DNA of 64,000 nucleotides, taken from positions 565,784,406 through 565,848,405 of the forward strand of contig OY856410.1 in NCBI GenBank assembly GCA_963693085.1, read 5' to 3'. The translations under genes were made by a program, and so were the position numbers. Source of the stretch: Alisma plantago-aquatica (taxonomy: Eukaryota > Streptophyta > Magnoliopsida > Alismatales > Alismataceae). Numbering within the stretch: the first letter of the stretch is position 1; every line of letters starts with the position of its first letter. Below the pieces are notes generated by a model, which was given only the letters and a program-made list of their open reading frames with translations, did no database searches and was not told the DNA's origin. Below are positions 46,813-59,624 of this stretch, one piece after another.

Positions 46813-49431
46813 TATATATATTAATATATATATATATAGACACACACACACACACACACACAACGATCCAGTGAGAAACATATCTTGGTGAGAGCATGAG
46901 AGGCATTTGAATAACTTTATACAATGATACATTTTTCATAATCTAACTTTATGGATTAAAAATATACCCTATTAGTTACCTTCCCACAAAATTTCATCAC
47001 TCTAGGTCGTGTAATGCAAGCACAACAAATGGTCAATATTGAGTTTCAGGCTGACGGTTGGATGTAAAATGTGTATATTGTAAATATGGGCATGTAAAAA
47101 ATATTAAATTGTAATGATTTTTTTTGTGAAGGTAAATAAAATGATGTTCTTTTCATCCATAAGGTTGGATATTGAAAACAAACTATCTCTATGTAGTGTT
47201 GTGTGCAAAAATGATAGTCAAAATGTGAAAATAGAAAAAAAAATATGGATATCTAGTGTGGATCTTTTGAATCCAAATGTGATGCTTGGAACCAAATTTT
47301 AATCAAACAAAAAATTTAAAAAGAAAATATGCTAATTCAAATCAAATGTTCTAATTTTGAGTGTTCACATGCAAATGGATCAACAAACAACTAACACATC
47401 ACTTGAATATGTATCTAAAAAAATTAGAAAAATGTGCAAATTATGTTTCTAATTCAATCACACAGTGGAAATTTATTAGATTTAGTTACATGCTCAATAT
47501 CTTACATAGACGGTTGACAATGTGTAACATAATAGAATAGAGGAACTGAGGAAGCATAAAAATGAGCATTTTTTGTAATCAAATTCATCAAAAGGCATAT
47601 TTTGGTTCACTCCTGGTTACTCTTAGTTTAAACCGTGAGGTTTGGTCTAGTTGGGTCCCTGAAAACTAAATATCACACACATGCCCAAATTTTAAGTTTG
47701 GATTACCATTTCTGATTTGACTTATTTCTGGGATAATATTACTAGTCAGGTCCTCTCAGGTTTGCAATTGCAAATTACCATGCTTTATGCAACATTCCAA
47801 GCTTCTTTAATCCATATATGTCATATTGATTTGTCCAAAATCATTTCAAATGGTTCAAGTAAAAGACGGATCCCACTTTGGTCTTTACAAATTTCATAAC
47901 TGAGTTTGGGCTATATAAGATTATACAGCCACTTATGAATCTTAACTAGAATAGACAACCTCAAATTTTTGGGGAAAAAATGACAACTTCCTCATTGAAG
48001 CTAACCACTCGTCAAAAGAATTAACTACATTTGCATTTCAAAAAAATGTGAACTCAATACAATACACTCCCGACATCACATCAAATAGCTTTAGCACACT
48101 TGACGATGCTAAGATATAGAAATCTTCAACATTCCTTGTAAATCAAGACCTAGAACGAGGTGAAGGAAATTAAGAAAAATAAAAAGAAGTGAGAATGTGA
48201 AGACCAAACGTATGGAAAAACGTCATCCTCTGAATGCCACAAGCATCATCTAAAAGCTTATTCCAGGCAGGTAGCTTATGGTTAGTTGGGTCATTATTCA
48301 CGCAGGAAAAAAGTACAGAAAGAGGGAGTCTTCGTCGTCACCACAAATTTTATCTATACTGCACAGTGGATGATTAGTCTACAGAATAAACCAAGAATGA
48401 AGCTCTCGACGACTTCTCCTAGCTCAGCAAGCAAACATAAAACCTTGCTAATGGGAATCGAAAAGGAAGAAACTCTCACTGCTTAGTATGCCGGATCAGC
48501 TACTCACTTCCCTCCAATTTATGTTCTCCATTACCGTTGCCACAGCCGAGAGCCTAAGATTTCTAGGTCAGCCAAACCAGTTGACACCCCTCCGTTTTAC
48601 TCTAATTCCACTACCTTAACCACTTAAATTCACCTTCAACAGGCCTACTACAAAGTCACCTCCCAAGTAAACCCCAGAAACATTTCCACAGCTAACACTC
48701 ATTGCACTTCTGTTCCACCTCCATTAACAAAATCAACATCATCATCCGCATCTACGGCGCACTTACCAATCTTCACAACTATACAATACATTAGTTTTGG
48801 GTCCATCAACAAAAAGACCTCAGTTCCAAGTTTCCAATTTGGACCCATTAAATCGAGCAACATTCATTAATCCCAATATAAGTGGATCTGATCAGAATGC
48901 GGGTGAGGAGTATAGGCCAGATAATAGAATCTGCCAGCCCAAGTTGCGTGAAGGGGAGGAGTTTTAATATAAAAACTCAAAAGAAATTCTCAAGAAACAT
49001 ACAGCTTACACTAATGAGGCATACTTAAACCGGAAACAAAGAAACACCAGTGACCAGACATTCATATCGTGGAACTGGCATCCCACCTGCATGCATACAT
49101 GAAATCAGCAGGTACAGTGGGCGGGTCAAAAGGGGCAACTACGTTGATTGATATAAAAGTAAGTTATTCTTGTAAAGTTCCCCTTAACGTGAAATATGGA
49201 TTAGGAGATTTTCGATGTCCAAGTTCAACAAGAGCACCAGCATATATCAAGAGTGGATTGACAGATTCAGGACCTACAAAATTTGCTTTTAAACAATAAT
49301 TACCAGAACCATGGGATGCAGCCTGCTATATGTGGGCGGCCACCTGAAATTGGAGTGGTACGAATTATAATAATATTGTACAGTAACATCAAAAAAATTG
49401 GGGATGAACATCAGCCTGCCAAATGCGGCGT
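45971..49431. other. AT-rich intergenic stretch; (TA)n/(CA)n microsatellite at 46750-46862
   Basis: A short (TA)n lies at 45969-45998 and a compound tatatattaa/(CA)n array at 46750-46862. Otherwise no gene, RNA or element was recognised. From about 48500 the DNA becomes less AT-rich and unique-looking. 49300-49431 is probably the 3' untranslated region of the SRP40-like gene that ends at 49432 on the minus strand. Confidence 0.45.
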
Positions 49432-51874
49432 TCACTCGTCATCAGAGTAATTGAACTTTATCGAATGTGTTCCCAAATCAATCTGGCCTCCACGGTAAGA
49501 TCCACGCTTCTTCTTGGTCTTCTCATGCCTGAAGTCTCTGCAGCACCGTTACATGTCATGTTATGAGTCATATGGAGAATAATGGAGCTGGATACATACA
49601 TTGGACAAAACTACCAAGTCAGACAATATAAGATCCAACATCACAGGCTTTGTGGATACAAACGAAACCCCTTGCAGAATGTTACCAAAACTCAAGACTA
49701 CTAGCTATACAAGTTACAGACACTTGGTCGTGTTTACAGGATATGATGAAGAGATAACATCCAGCAACTAATTTTTCTAAGCAGTTAACTTGTCATATTC
49801 CAGAATGGCTATATAATCTTCATAATATGCTAGTTTCGTCACTGATGTATGATACTCTATCATGTGCTCGTTTCAGTACATATTAGCCCTGACAGTTAAT
49901 GTATGATTACATGGTTAGGATTCAGACTTAGATGATGATGATGATGGTGATTATGGGAGGATATAACAGAACTACTCAAAACCATTTTAAAAGTGCAAGA
50001 TAAAATCCATTGGTTATGAAAGTTATTAGGTGGTTCATCAGGGCACACTTATCGCTTTAGCGTGCACAGTAAACAATACAGTTCCAACGCGTTTGGTGAG
50101 ATGAAATACTGTTTTGCAGCATACGCTTAGATTAGGATTAGAAATTGGATCTTGTAAAAGGTGAGAAAGATGCACAACAAGATAGAAGCATGTATGTACC
50201 TTCCCCTAACTTGTCCCAGAACTTCTTGTGCCTTCGCACCATATCCAACTTCCGCTCCACCCTATTATCATAGATATGAGAAGACAATAGATAATGGAGA
50301 CAAACTCAAATATTCAAGTCGAAATATCAATGCTGCACGAAAAGTACCTTTGCCCAATAGGAATTGTCTTGCAGCCTTTCATCAACAAATTGTACTTCGT
50401 CAACCTTCACTCTTTGGAATGCTTTGATGGTTTTTGGCTGCAATGAGAACGGTCTCAGGAAGTTTACAAAAATCAAACATCAAATATGGTGTATAAAAAC
50501 ATATTTTATTCCACATGACCACAGAAATTACATTTAGCAGAAATCCTCGATGTAGTAGTCACAGAAGAAAAGGCAAACTAAGAATACTGTGCGAGTGAAA
50601 GAAGATTAAGCAACTCTAGCACAGATTAAACATGACCACAGAAATTACATGTAGCAGAAATCCTCGATGTAGTAGTCACAGAAGAAAAGGCAAACTGAGA
50701 ATACTGTGCGAGTGAAAGAAGATTAAGCAACTCTAGCACAGATTAAAAATATATCTTCAAAGACTTAAATAGAAACTTGTGCTATAAGTTATAAATCGAC
50801 AAGATCAAGAGAGATCTCACACCTCAGCAGATCCTTTCTGTTCTGGTCTCTTTTTAGAGGTAGAATTATCACCTACATTATCAGCAAGCAATACATGTTT
50901 GTTGTCACTGTCGTTGGCTTTCCCTGCATTATCTTTTACACAGTTGCCTGACTTCTGGGCGAGCTTTTCAGCATCACTATCTTCCGTTTTTTGTTTTTTG
51001 TTTTCAGGGCCATTTTCGCCATTTGATACACCCTCTGGTTCAGATCCAGACTTCTTTCTCTTCTTCGAATCTTTGCTTTTGACTTCTGTGACCTCGTGCG
51101 TGTTGTGCTGCACATAGATGCTATCTTTTTGTTCAACAGCTAAATCTTCTGAAACGGGTTTGGATTTCCTTTTCTTCTTTTCTTTGGACTTGGATTCTGT
51201 GTTCTTTAGTGTTTGTTCATTATTAGCATCTGCCACGCCATTCCCTAGAGTATAAGCATCAGATTCAGAATCATGCTTTTTCTGCGTTGCTTCTAACTCG
51301 GCGGTTATACCATTTATCTCATGGGATTTGTTTTTCTTCTTTTTCCTTTCCTTTGTTTTAATACCAACAGGCTCATCTTGAATGGCTGACTTCAATTCAT
51401 CTAATTTTTCTTCAACAAAATCACGCAACTTATCAGCACCAACTTCCTTTTCATTTGAAGTTGCAGCAGTTGATTTTGACTTTTTATTTGTTGTATTTGA
51501 CAATACATGAGACTCATCAAATTTTTCAACGGGCTCTAAACACCTTGTTTTCTGCTCAAGGTTATCCAATGCCACCTCAGAAGAGACTTCTTGTTCCTTT
51601 CTTTTCTTCTTTTTGGATTTTTTAGGCGTCTGGTCCACTCGTGATACTACTGCAACACTCGTTGTTTCATATTTATTAGCCTCTTCCGCTATTGCTGTGT
51701 AATCTGTCTCGGCAACAACAAAGTGATGATTATTACATTTCCTTTGAACAATCTCAGCAGATACACTTTAGGCAAGAAAGACATGCTTGACAAATCTGAG
51801 AACATTTAACAAATCTGAGAATATTTAACTAACCTCGTGGATCCTCCTGGTTAATAGGGCTTTCATCAGGAGAT
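49432..51874 (-). CDS. Nopp140/SRP40-like nucleolar phosphoprotein, 5' exons not found
   Basis: Five exons on the minus strand join in frame with GT-AG introns: 51834-51874, 50823-51703, 50348-50437, 50200-50261 and 49432-49537 (stop 49434-49432). The large exon encodes a Lys-, Glu- and Ser-rich, low-complexity region with repeated basic clusters (KKSKKKKRKEQE, KERKKKKNKS, KEKKKRKSK) and acidic, phosphorylatable stretches. The last three exons encode the conserved SRP40 C-terminal domain: AFQRVKVDEVQFVDERLQDN, YGAKAQEVLGQVRGR and RHEKTKKKRGSYRGGQID. Proteins of this family are nucleolar/Cajal-body chaperones of snoRNPs and link to RNA polymerase I. The first exon shown starts mid-codon, so at least one upstream exon (in plant relatives often with a LisH motif) is missing. 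A retroelement-like region and a hAT element lie upstream. Confidence 0.85.
50514..50747. repeat. 117-bp tandem duplication within an intron of the SRP40-like gene
   Basis: Bases 50514-50630 are repeated at 50631-50747 with only about three differences (for example catttagcag versus catgtagcag, aactaag versus aactgag). It lies in intron 50438-50822 and does not touch the splice sites. Confidence 0.9.
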
Positions 51875-53233
51875 CTGCAACGCTTAAAAAAGCATTCTAA
51901 TTTAGAGGTGAGAAATAACTACAAAATCTATAAAAAAAAAGGTAATCAGGGGGCAAAACTTCAAAATATGCAAAACATAATGTGATCTTTACAAAAGCTC
52001 TTTCGAAGTCGACCCTAAATCTGTACCGAGTACAAAGACGCTCATTACGTGCTGTTACTGTTTATCAATATTAATAGAGATGAAAAAAATACCCTAGAAA
52101 TTAACATAGATTGCTGTTAGTATTGCAAAATCGGTTCATTCGCATTAATCTTAGTAATCTGCCATGTTTTATAGACATTGCAATCTTTGTTCAAAATGAT
52201 ACTGAACACTCTTTGGGTGTTAGACACAAATAATGAGGAGATAATGAGAAGATTACTACTAGAAAACGAGTTTATTTCAAATCACTTACGTAGCTTGTTT
52301 TGTATCATGAATTTGAACCAGCGGTGATCAGTAAAGGTGTAAGTAACTAAGTAACTACTTTTACAACATTGTATATATCACAGTAGGGTTTTCTCAATAA
52401 ATAGAACGCTTCCTTTTTCTTCTATTATGTCTCTATGGCATCAGAGCAATCCCAGAAAACTTAATTCTAGAGTATTATAAACAGGAATCTGGACTGGCCA
52501 GTGACTGCCTTCCATGTCCATAATACAAGAGGTGAGTCGTCATAATGGACAAGTTCAATTTCCCAGTTAACTTTGTGGTTACGAGGGTTTGTGCATGTCT
52601 CCACTTTTACGGTTTTACCCCTCGTACATATCACATTAGGATTTAGTTTTATAAAACGAATATTTCCTTTTCTTATGTTACTTCTCTGCAAGGTATCAAA
52701 GCAAAATCTCAAAAAACTTTATTTTAGAAATAGACAGACCGGAATATGGGTTGGCTAGTGGCTGCCATCCAAATCCATAACACAAGAGGTGAGTGGTCAA
52801 CATGGACAAGTCCATTTTCTCAGTGACTTTGTCATTGTAAAGGTTTCTGCAGCCTTTAGTATATCACTCATCCTAGGGATGTCATTTCTATCCACTATGC
52901 ATCGTTGTTGAGGTCCCCGACTTAGCATGGCCTGGGCAGCTAGGCGCCCAAGGGGGATCCATCTAGCCTAACTAAAATGGAAACTATGTGCTAAGATATT
53001 TTTTGGGGATTTTTTATTTTATTCTTTTAATCTCGTATTTGGCATATATAAGTCGTTTTCATGTGTAAGCTTCTACTATACTCTTACATGACTAATTACG
53101 GTGTACAACATTTAAATATATCTAAGATATGTTTAAACACATTAAACAGCGGATATATCTAAGATATGTTAAATATATCATACATTTGATTAATTAAGGG
53201 GAAAAATAAACCATACGCCAATTGTCATTATGG
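51875..53233. other. Upstream flank with doubled Copia-like primer-site segment
   Basis: Two similar blocks (about 52380-52620 and 52640-52870) each have an LTR-end-like lead, then tggcatcagagca (52436-52448) or aggtatcaaagca (52690-52703), both close to the TGGTATCAGAGC primer site of Ty1/Copia elements. A shared phrase, ccataa(t/c)acaagaggtgag, follows. They may be partial Copia 5' ends in tandem. No further exon of the SRP40-like gene was recognised here. Confidence 0.3.
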
Positions 53234-53241
53234 TTTAAAAA

Positions 53242-53420
53242 ATCGTGCTTCAGGGTGTCCGAGGCGTACGCCTCGAGGTGAGGCGTCCCCCGATGCGCCT
53301 TAGGGTGTGCGCCTCAGTAGGCATGTGTGAGGCATGCGCCTCAAATTCTGAAAGGCGTAAAAGAAACCAAGGTGCAGAGGCACAACTGAGGCGCCCGCCT
53401 CACTGGTAACCTCCAAATAT
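53242..53420. repeat. Left terminus of the hAT element
   Basis: Dense gaggcg/cgcctc words, several of them palindromic (gaggcgtacgcctc), over about 170 bp. Such GAGGCG-rich ends are common in plant hAT elements and their short derivatives. Its counterpart is at 57963-58054. Confidence 0.6.
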
Positions 53421-54157
53421 GAGCCCAAAGTCTGATTTTGGTCCGATTTCAAGGGCACAAAACGGCATTACCCTAGTCCCTTAGACAAAAATTGAAAGAA
53501 AAAAAGACAGTGGTTGTTCTCGCACCCGTCCGACTGCTGCATACGCTGCCGGTTGGGGAAGAAGAAGGCCTTGCGGCGGCCAAGGAGTCCACCTCAAGAG
53601 GAGACGCAGCTACCGGAGGCACCAGCGGTGGCCGGTGACCTCCCCCCACCTTTCTCGGGGCTCGATTTCTCCTTGTTTGGGCGTCGGGCTGCTGGAAACT
53701 TTTTGACCTGCGCCTAGTCTCCTTGAGAAGGAGCTTCTTCCGGCGACCAACCACCGCACCGCAAGTGGAAAGGAGACTGTTGGAGGCTCCCTCGGTCACC
53801 GACGACCCAGTCCTACATAGCCTTGAGCCCCCATTTTCTCTTGCATCGGCAGGGAGCTTCTGTCTTGACAAAGTGTTGTGTACTTGGAACCGGAGGAGGC
53901 AGGGGTCTGCTGCTGCTGTTTGTCCATTTCTGGACACAGTTCCAGCCCCTAAAAGTCACACCCACACCTCCTAATAGCTTTGAGCCTCCATTTGAGAGGT
54001 TAGAATGGGCATCTTCTTGAGTTCCCATCCAACGAAGGTAAATATTTTATTGTTTGAGGTTCAATTTTTACTGATTTTACTCCTCATTTGGTATTTATTA
54101 ATTGGGTAAGTGTATATGTTCTATTTTTTATTGTGTGTAGAAAATTTAGCTCTAAAG
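53421..54157 (+). other. GC-rich leader of the hAT element
   Basis: Much richer in G+C than its surroundings, with overlapping open frames on both strands (53514-53717, 53723-53974 plus; 53473-53937 minus). They have no motif I recognise and I regard them as by-products of composition. It is probably the 5' untranslated region of the transposase gene. Confidence 0.4.
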
Positions 54158-57100
54158 ATGCCTAGAAGAAGCGCACCACAACTCCACAAGCCCCCAAAGC
54201 TAGAAGTGATCCGGGTTGGAAATATTGTCAGGAGATTTCAAGAGTTGAAGGGAAATGGTATGTGTATGTGAAATGCAATCTTTGTGGAAAGAAGATTACT
54301 GGAGGAATAAGACGATTGAAAGATCACTTGGCCAAAACTCATAAGAATGTAGGTGCTTGTCATAAAGTTCCTCCAGAAATTGAACAAGAGATGAAGGTTT
54401 ACTTGGGTGCACAAATGGAGAAGAACAAGAGGCAAATGGATGAAATGGAGCAAGGTTCTAAAAAGCGCAAAGTGGGAAGCGTGTGGACGTGACCTTGTAG
54501 TCGATTAATTGCCAGACGAGCAATTAATTGGGCGCTTCTTAGAAAAGTGGATTTCCAATTATTATAAACCTCTATGCAAAATTACATGTGTATATATATA
54601 CTATATTTTTGAAACTTTTATACATATCTAAACATTGTACAAGACGATGTAAAACACCCAAATAGTTTATAACACAACTATACAACAATGATCGTATATA
54701 TATATATAATAAAGTAAACAATATACTTGTCATAGATAAAGCACCTTACACATACAAATTATTAAGTGTATATACAAGATGCAACAACAATTTTGTATCA
54801 CATGTTTACATAGCTAAACAGTAAACACTAGACCTATCATAGCTAGCTTACAAACATATTGTTACATTTGCACATCATCAAATAGTCATACATTACAGCA
54901 GTACATTTAATCAAAGTATGCATTCTAAATTAGATAATAGTTACCTATAATTTACTTGGATACATTACAAAAATACCATATCATAACATTTTACATACAA
55001 AGTATGCATTCTAAATTAGAACTAGGTATATCGTAGAACATTTAATGTATGCTAGTTTAATATATTATAGTCAATACTAATCGGGGCATATAATGTACTT
55101 AATGTTATATGCTTACAGAAGTTTTAAAAAAAAACCGGGCAAAAAGCGGGGAAAAAAGCTGGATAAAGCGGGCAAAAAGCGGCCGCTTTTCTCAAATCCG
55201 CTTCACATGCGCTTAAGGGGGTTTTCAGGCGGACATGACCTGTTGGCGATTAAGCGGCCGCTTAAGACGGCCACTCAGTGCGATTTTCAAAACACTGTGG
55301 AGGAGATTTATCGTGTTGCAGCATACACAACATTGAATTTCCCCTCAAAGCATGGAAACAATTCTCAATCTCAACCTATTGGCGCAACTGGCATGGAGCG
55401 TGTGTCAATGGTAGAGAAACAAGTGAGAGGGCCAATGGAATCTTTTGTTGCTAATGCAGGTAGCGATGTGCAGCCTAGTGCGAAGGAGGCTTGGAGAAAG
55501 GAGCAAATAAATTAATGTTGCTTATCCATTGCTAGATTTTTCTTTGAGAATAGTATTGCATGCAATGCAGCTGAAAATCCATCGTTCAGAAATATGATAT
55601 AGTCTATTGGGAATTGTGGGAGGAACTTAAAGCCCCGCTATGCATGAGCTCAGGACTTGGATTTTAAATGATCAGGTCAAAACTGTGAAATGCATGATTG
55701 ATGAAGCTGCTAACTCTTGGAGGGCTACTGGATGTAGCATCATGTCTGATGGATGGAAAGATGTGAAAGGCCAATCTTTGATCAACTTCTTGATCAACAA
55801 TCCTCAGATACTTGGTTCTTGAAATCAATTGATATTTCTGATAAAATAAAAGATGAAAAATTACATTTTGAATTGCTAGATGAGATTGTTGAAGAAGTTG
55901 GAGAGGAAAATGTGGTGCAAGTGATTACAGACAATGCATCAAACTATAAGCTTGCAAGCCAACATTTTGAGGAAAGAGAAAGAAGTTATATTGGACTCCA
56001 TGTGCGGCGCACTGCATAGATCTCATGTTAAAGGATATTCTTGAGTTACCATTATATTCTTTTGTGTTCAAGAAATTCAAGGATGTCAATTAACTACATA
56101 TATGCACATGGATGGGTGTCTGCTAGTGTGCAGAAACACATAAAAAAAAGGCATCATGTGTCCAGTTGTGATAAGGTTTGCTACTGCTTTCCTCACTTTT
56201 CCGAGTTGAAAGGACCAGAGTCGATATGCATCTACATCTGGTGTAAAGTTATGCAAGAAGATTGTTTTAAATATCAAGTCTTTTTGGCATGCTATAGCAT
56301 ACTCAATGAGGACATTGCAAGTTTTGGTGATTGTTTTGAGGATGGTTGATTCAGATAAATATCCTCCTATGGGCTTCATTTATGAAGCTATGAATAGGGC
56401 AAAAAAAGAGATTGCCAAAGGATTTAACAATGACAAAATAAAATATCAAGTCATAAGATATAGTGGACAAAAGATGGGACAAGCAGTTGCACACCCATCT
56501 ACATGCCTCAGCATATTTTTTGAACCCTCAATTCCAATACGAGCACACTTTCTCAAGACATGCAGAAGTGAAGCAAGGGTTGTATAATTGCATGGATAAG
56601 CTGCTCACCCATGAGGAGAATACGAAGGTTGATTTGCAGCTGGATGCATTTGTCAATGCTCGTGGACTATTTGGTAGACACACTGCAATCGACACAAGGA
56701 AGTTGAGGAGTCCTGGTAAACTGTTCAGTTTTAGTTCCATTATTTTGTTTGTGTTGCATGATTGATAAGTAACTTATATAAGCTCTATCTTTGCGCATTA
56801 ATGTTTTATAGCTGATTGGTGGAATGCTTTGGTGATAGGACCTCTGAGTTGACTAGGTTTGCTTGTCGAATTCTTAGCTTAACTTGCAGTGCATCTGGAT
56901 GTGAACGTAATTGGAGTTCATTCAACCAGGTAAAAGATTAAGAATTGGTTTATAAGTGTGACAATGATGTATGATTCTTAATTCATATTTATTTGTCAAC
57001 ATAATCTTATAGGTGCACACTAACTAAAGATAGTTTGAATAATTACAACATGAAATTGAAACAAAGGGGTGTGAGGAAGAAGACAATGGATGATCCTCTA

Positions 57101-57504
57101 GTGTTGGGAGTTTCCTGATTTTGATGATGAGTAGATTGCAGAATTTGAAGACAATGAAGGTTTCCAAGATCTAGATGCAAATGTTGCACTTAAGGATGAT
57201 GTGGTGGACTTAGAGGAGGAAGGAGAACAAGAAAGACCTCCGAGGAGGAGACCTGCAGGTGGCTAGAATGTTTTTTCAGATAGTGATAGTTTCTAATTGG
57301 ATATCTTATACCAAATTTTACCTATTTGAATTTATTTTAACAGGAAAAGAACCAGCAGTGGAGGAAGAGGAGATAGAAATTCTTGGTGATGAAGAAGATG
57401 CAATTGGGGGAAATGACGATGAAATTCTTTATATGGATGATTCTATTGATGATCCCATTAGTAGCTCGAGTGATGATGAATTTATGGATGGAGCCACTTC
57501 ATGA
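54158..57504 (+). pseudogene. hAT transposase (BED zinc finger, DUF659, dimerisation domain), broken
   Basis: Domains in order: a BED finger (DPGWKYCQ, then KCNLCGKKITGGIRRLKDHL with C-x2-C and H-x5-H) at 54200-54350; a linker (55290-55510) and SIARFFFE-like piece; DUF659 as CSIMSDGWKDVKGQSLINFL and FELLDEIVEEVGEENVVQVI then TDNASNY with the PCAAHCIDLML box at 56005-56040; central RNase-H-fold remnants to 56730; and the dimerisation region FACRILSLTCSASGCERNWS near 56860-56935. Introns are likely, for example after 56930 and at 57251-57343. Several frameshifts and stops, plus an ~800-bp insert at 54492-55297, break it. The last exon is acidic. It cannot make an active transposase. Confidence 0.75.
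54492..55297. mobile_element. Small element nested in the hAT gene (MITE-like)
   Basis: It separates the BED segment from the linker. The left edge has an inverted word attaattgcc...gagcaattaatt; the middle is very AT-rich; the right edge is GC-rich with aaagcggccgctt twice and ends ...gattttcaaaacac. The words tgtggacg (left) and tgtggagg (right) could be a 7/8 matching target duplication. Terminal inverted repeats were not convincing. Confidence 0.4.
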
Positions 57505-58062
57505 GTCAGCAGTCTCATTTCTCATGATTCATGACTCATGTCTTTTTTGTGTTACTGTTATTGTAGTGATGTACTTGTTTTATGAAGTATCATTTCTGTT
57601 GTTTGATCTTTGATGTATCCTTATTTCGTATGTTGTTGTTTAGTACTTGACTTTGTGACTGCTATTCTCGTCTTGACTCTTGACTTGTGAACTTGACAAC
57701 ATGAGATTGATACGTGATGTATCAATCTCATGTTGTTTTATGAAGTATCATTTCTGTTGTTTGATCTTTGATGTATCCTTATTTCGTATGTTGGTTGTTT
57801 AGTACTTGACTTTGTGACTGCTATTCTCGTCTTGACTCTTGACTTGTGAACTTGACAACATGAGATTGATACGTGATGTATCTTTTTGATAATTTATATT
57901 ACAAGTAGGTAATGTTATGTGATTTTGTTATGCATTTTCTAATTGTATATAATATTAGAACGCATCGGTACATTCTGAGGCTTATGCCTTGACCACCTCG
58001 AGGCTTACGCCTTGCCTCTACAAGACCAAAAATGCCTCGATGCACCTCATGCACTTTAAAAA

Positions 58063-58674
58063 CTTGATTGTCATCAAGACATTCTAGGCACCCATTCATG
58101 CCATGCATGTCCACCTAGATAATCATGTCGCTATCAGTATAATGAAACATGTTACAAAAAGAGTTATCCATGAACCATGGATAATGTGACTTCTACTTTA
58201 GCAAATCTAATAAAAATCATTTGAATAGACTCACAAGTTTACCGATCACACAATCATTCAAGAAAAGAAAAGAGGATGACGCACAAGCATGAAGCTGGTA
58301 GCATTCATGCTTAAGGCAGCATCCTACAAGAGTCCTTGGGGCCTTTAGTTCACAAGCCACAAGGTTATTAACATAGAAGATCTCGTTCAATACAAATATG
58401 TTCGCCAAAATGGTTCTATCATCAGGAAGCACTTGGGTAGTGAACCACCACCCATAGTCACAAATTTGGTATTCGGGATATGTACGGTCGAGCTGAAAAA
58501 TTCAGAAAACGCGAATTATGCGAAAAATTTGGATTAAAAAAGGTCAAAGTACGGTAAAAGTACGGTCAACTATTCGGAAAAAAGTCGGGAAAAAACGGGT
58601 ATATATATATATACACACACACACTTATATACGACATAATTTAGGAAACATAATTGTACGGTCAACTATTCACA
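58063..58674. other. Unrecognised stretch with MITE-like segment (copy 2)
   Basis: Same content as 34028-34640, including the doubled gtacggtcaactattc word and the short TA/CA tract. Confidence 0.3.
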
Positions 58675-58677
58675 TAA

Positions 58678-59285
58678 CTATTGGCTTGTTGTTGATAATG
58701 TGAGAAAGAATACAAAGAGAGACATTCCCAACCAAGATTGGTATGAAATTTGAGCTAGGCATGATGCATTGTTGATTTTGAGAATCAAACACAACTTATC
58801 ACTCGTAATGCTCTTGTTGCAGGAACCTACATTGAACAAAAACCTCACCATCTCAAAAAAAATCCTCTTTAATGATGGGCCAAGCACCAATCAAAAACTT
58901 AAGGGAGAAACTATCCGGACCATGCGGGCTAAAGCAATCGATCTGATTTAAAGTGAGGAGAAACTCAGCCTCAATTGGTGGATTAGTATATGGAAAATTC
59001 TCATTGAGCATCATCATGGAGTGATTAAGGTCAATGATAGGATTATTATCCACCACAATGGGGGACAATGGCCTAGTACACATTCTCAAGAAAGAGGACA
59101 ACCTCTTTCTTATTATATATTGGACCATTGAGGGCAACCCCATTGTTGCATGTAAGGAATCTGATTTGTGTCTCTTCCTTATACCTTTGATAATTGTGTG
59201 GTAAAAGTTGGTATTCTTCTCACCATCATGAAGATATTGCATGGACCTCTCCCTCCATAACCTCTCATCCTAAGTATTACAGACA
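58678..59285 (-). pseudogene. LINE reverse transcriptase fragment, copy 2
   Basis: Same as 34643-35250 apart from one substitution (Phe to Leu in the ATMGxPS piece). It lacks the catalytic FADD block and has two frames. Confidence 0.65.
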
Positions 59286-59624
59286 TCTTCAGCGCAGCTT
59301 CTCAAGGGATCGAATATTATCAAATAAGTATTATAGTGATGAATAAATGCTCTTAATATTATTACATCATATGTAAGTTGTGATAGCCCATTTTTTGCAC
59401 ATGAAATAAATGATATGAAGTACATAATTTTGAAGAGGGTGTCACATTATGATACTCATTGCAAATGAATAAATAAATCACCATACATTGTCATCAAAAT
59501 AATATCCATACATTGTTCATTCGATATGAAAACTATAATTCACTTCTTTATAAAATCTAAGAACTAACATCTAAGTATGGAATAACTAAAACATATAAGG
59601 AAATATTCTAAATATTAGATCCTC

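Larger units (their letters stand above)
53234..58062 (+). mobile_element. hAT-type DNA transposon, complete ends, defective gene
   Basis: The left end (53242-53420) and right end (57963-58054) are inverted copies of each other: gtgc...gaggtg...cgaggc words, then gaggcgtacgcctcgaggtg on the left against the complement aaggcgtaagcctcgaggtg on the right, and gatgcg on both. An 8-bp tttaaaaa flanks both sides (53234-53241, 58055-58062), the length hAT transposases create, though it is low-complexity. Inside is a BED/DUF659/hAT-dimerisation gene on the plus strand. The element is about 4.8 kb. Confidence 0.65.

Noticed and set aside
53473..53937. 154-codon minus-strand gene
   Set aside because: GC-rich leader of the hAT element gives open frames on both strands with no domain.
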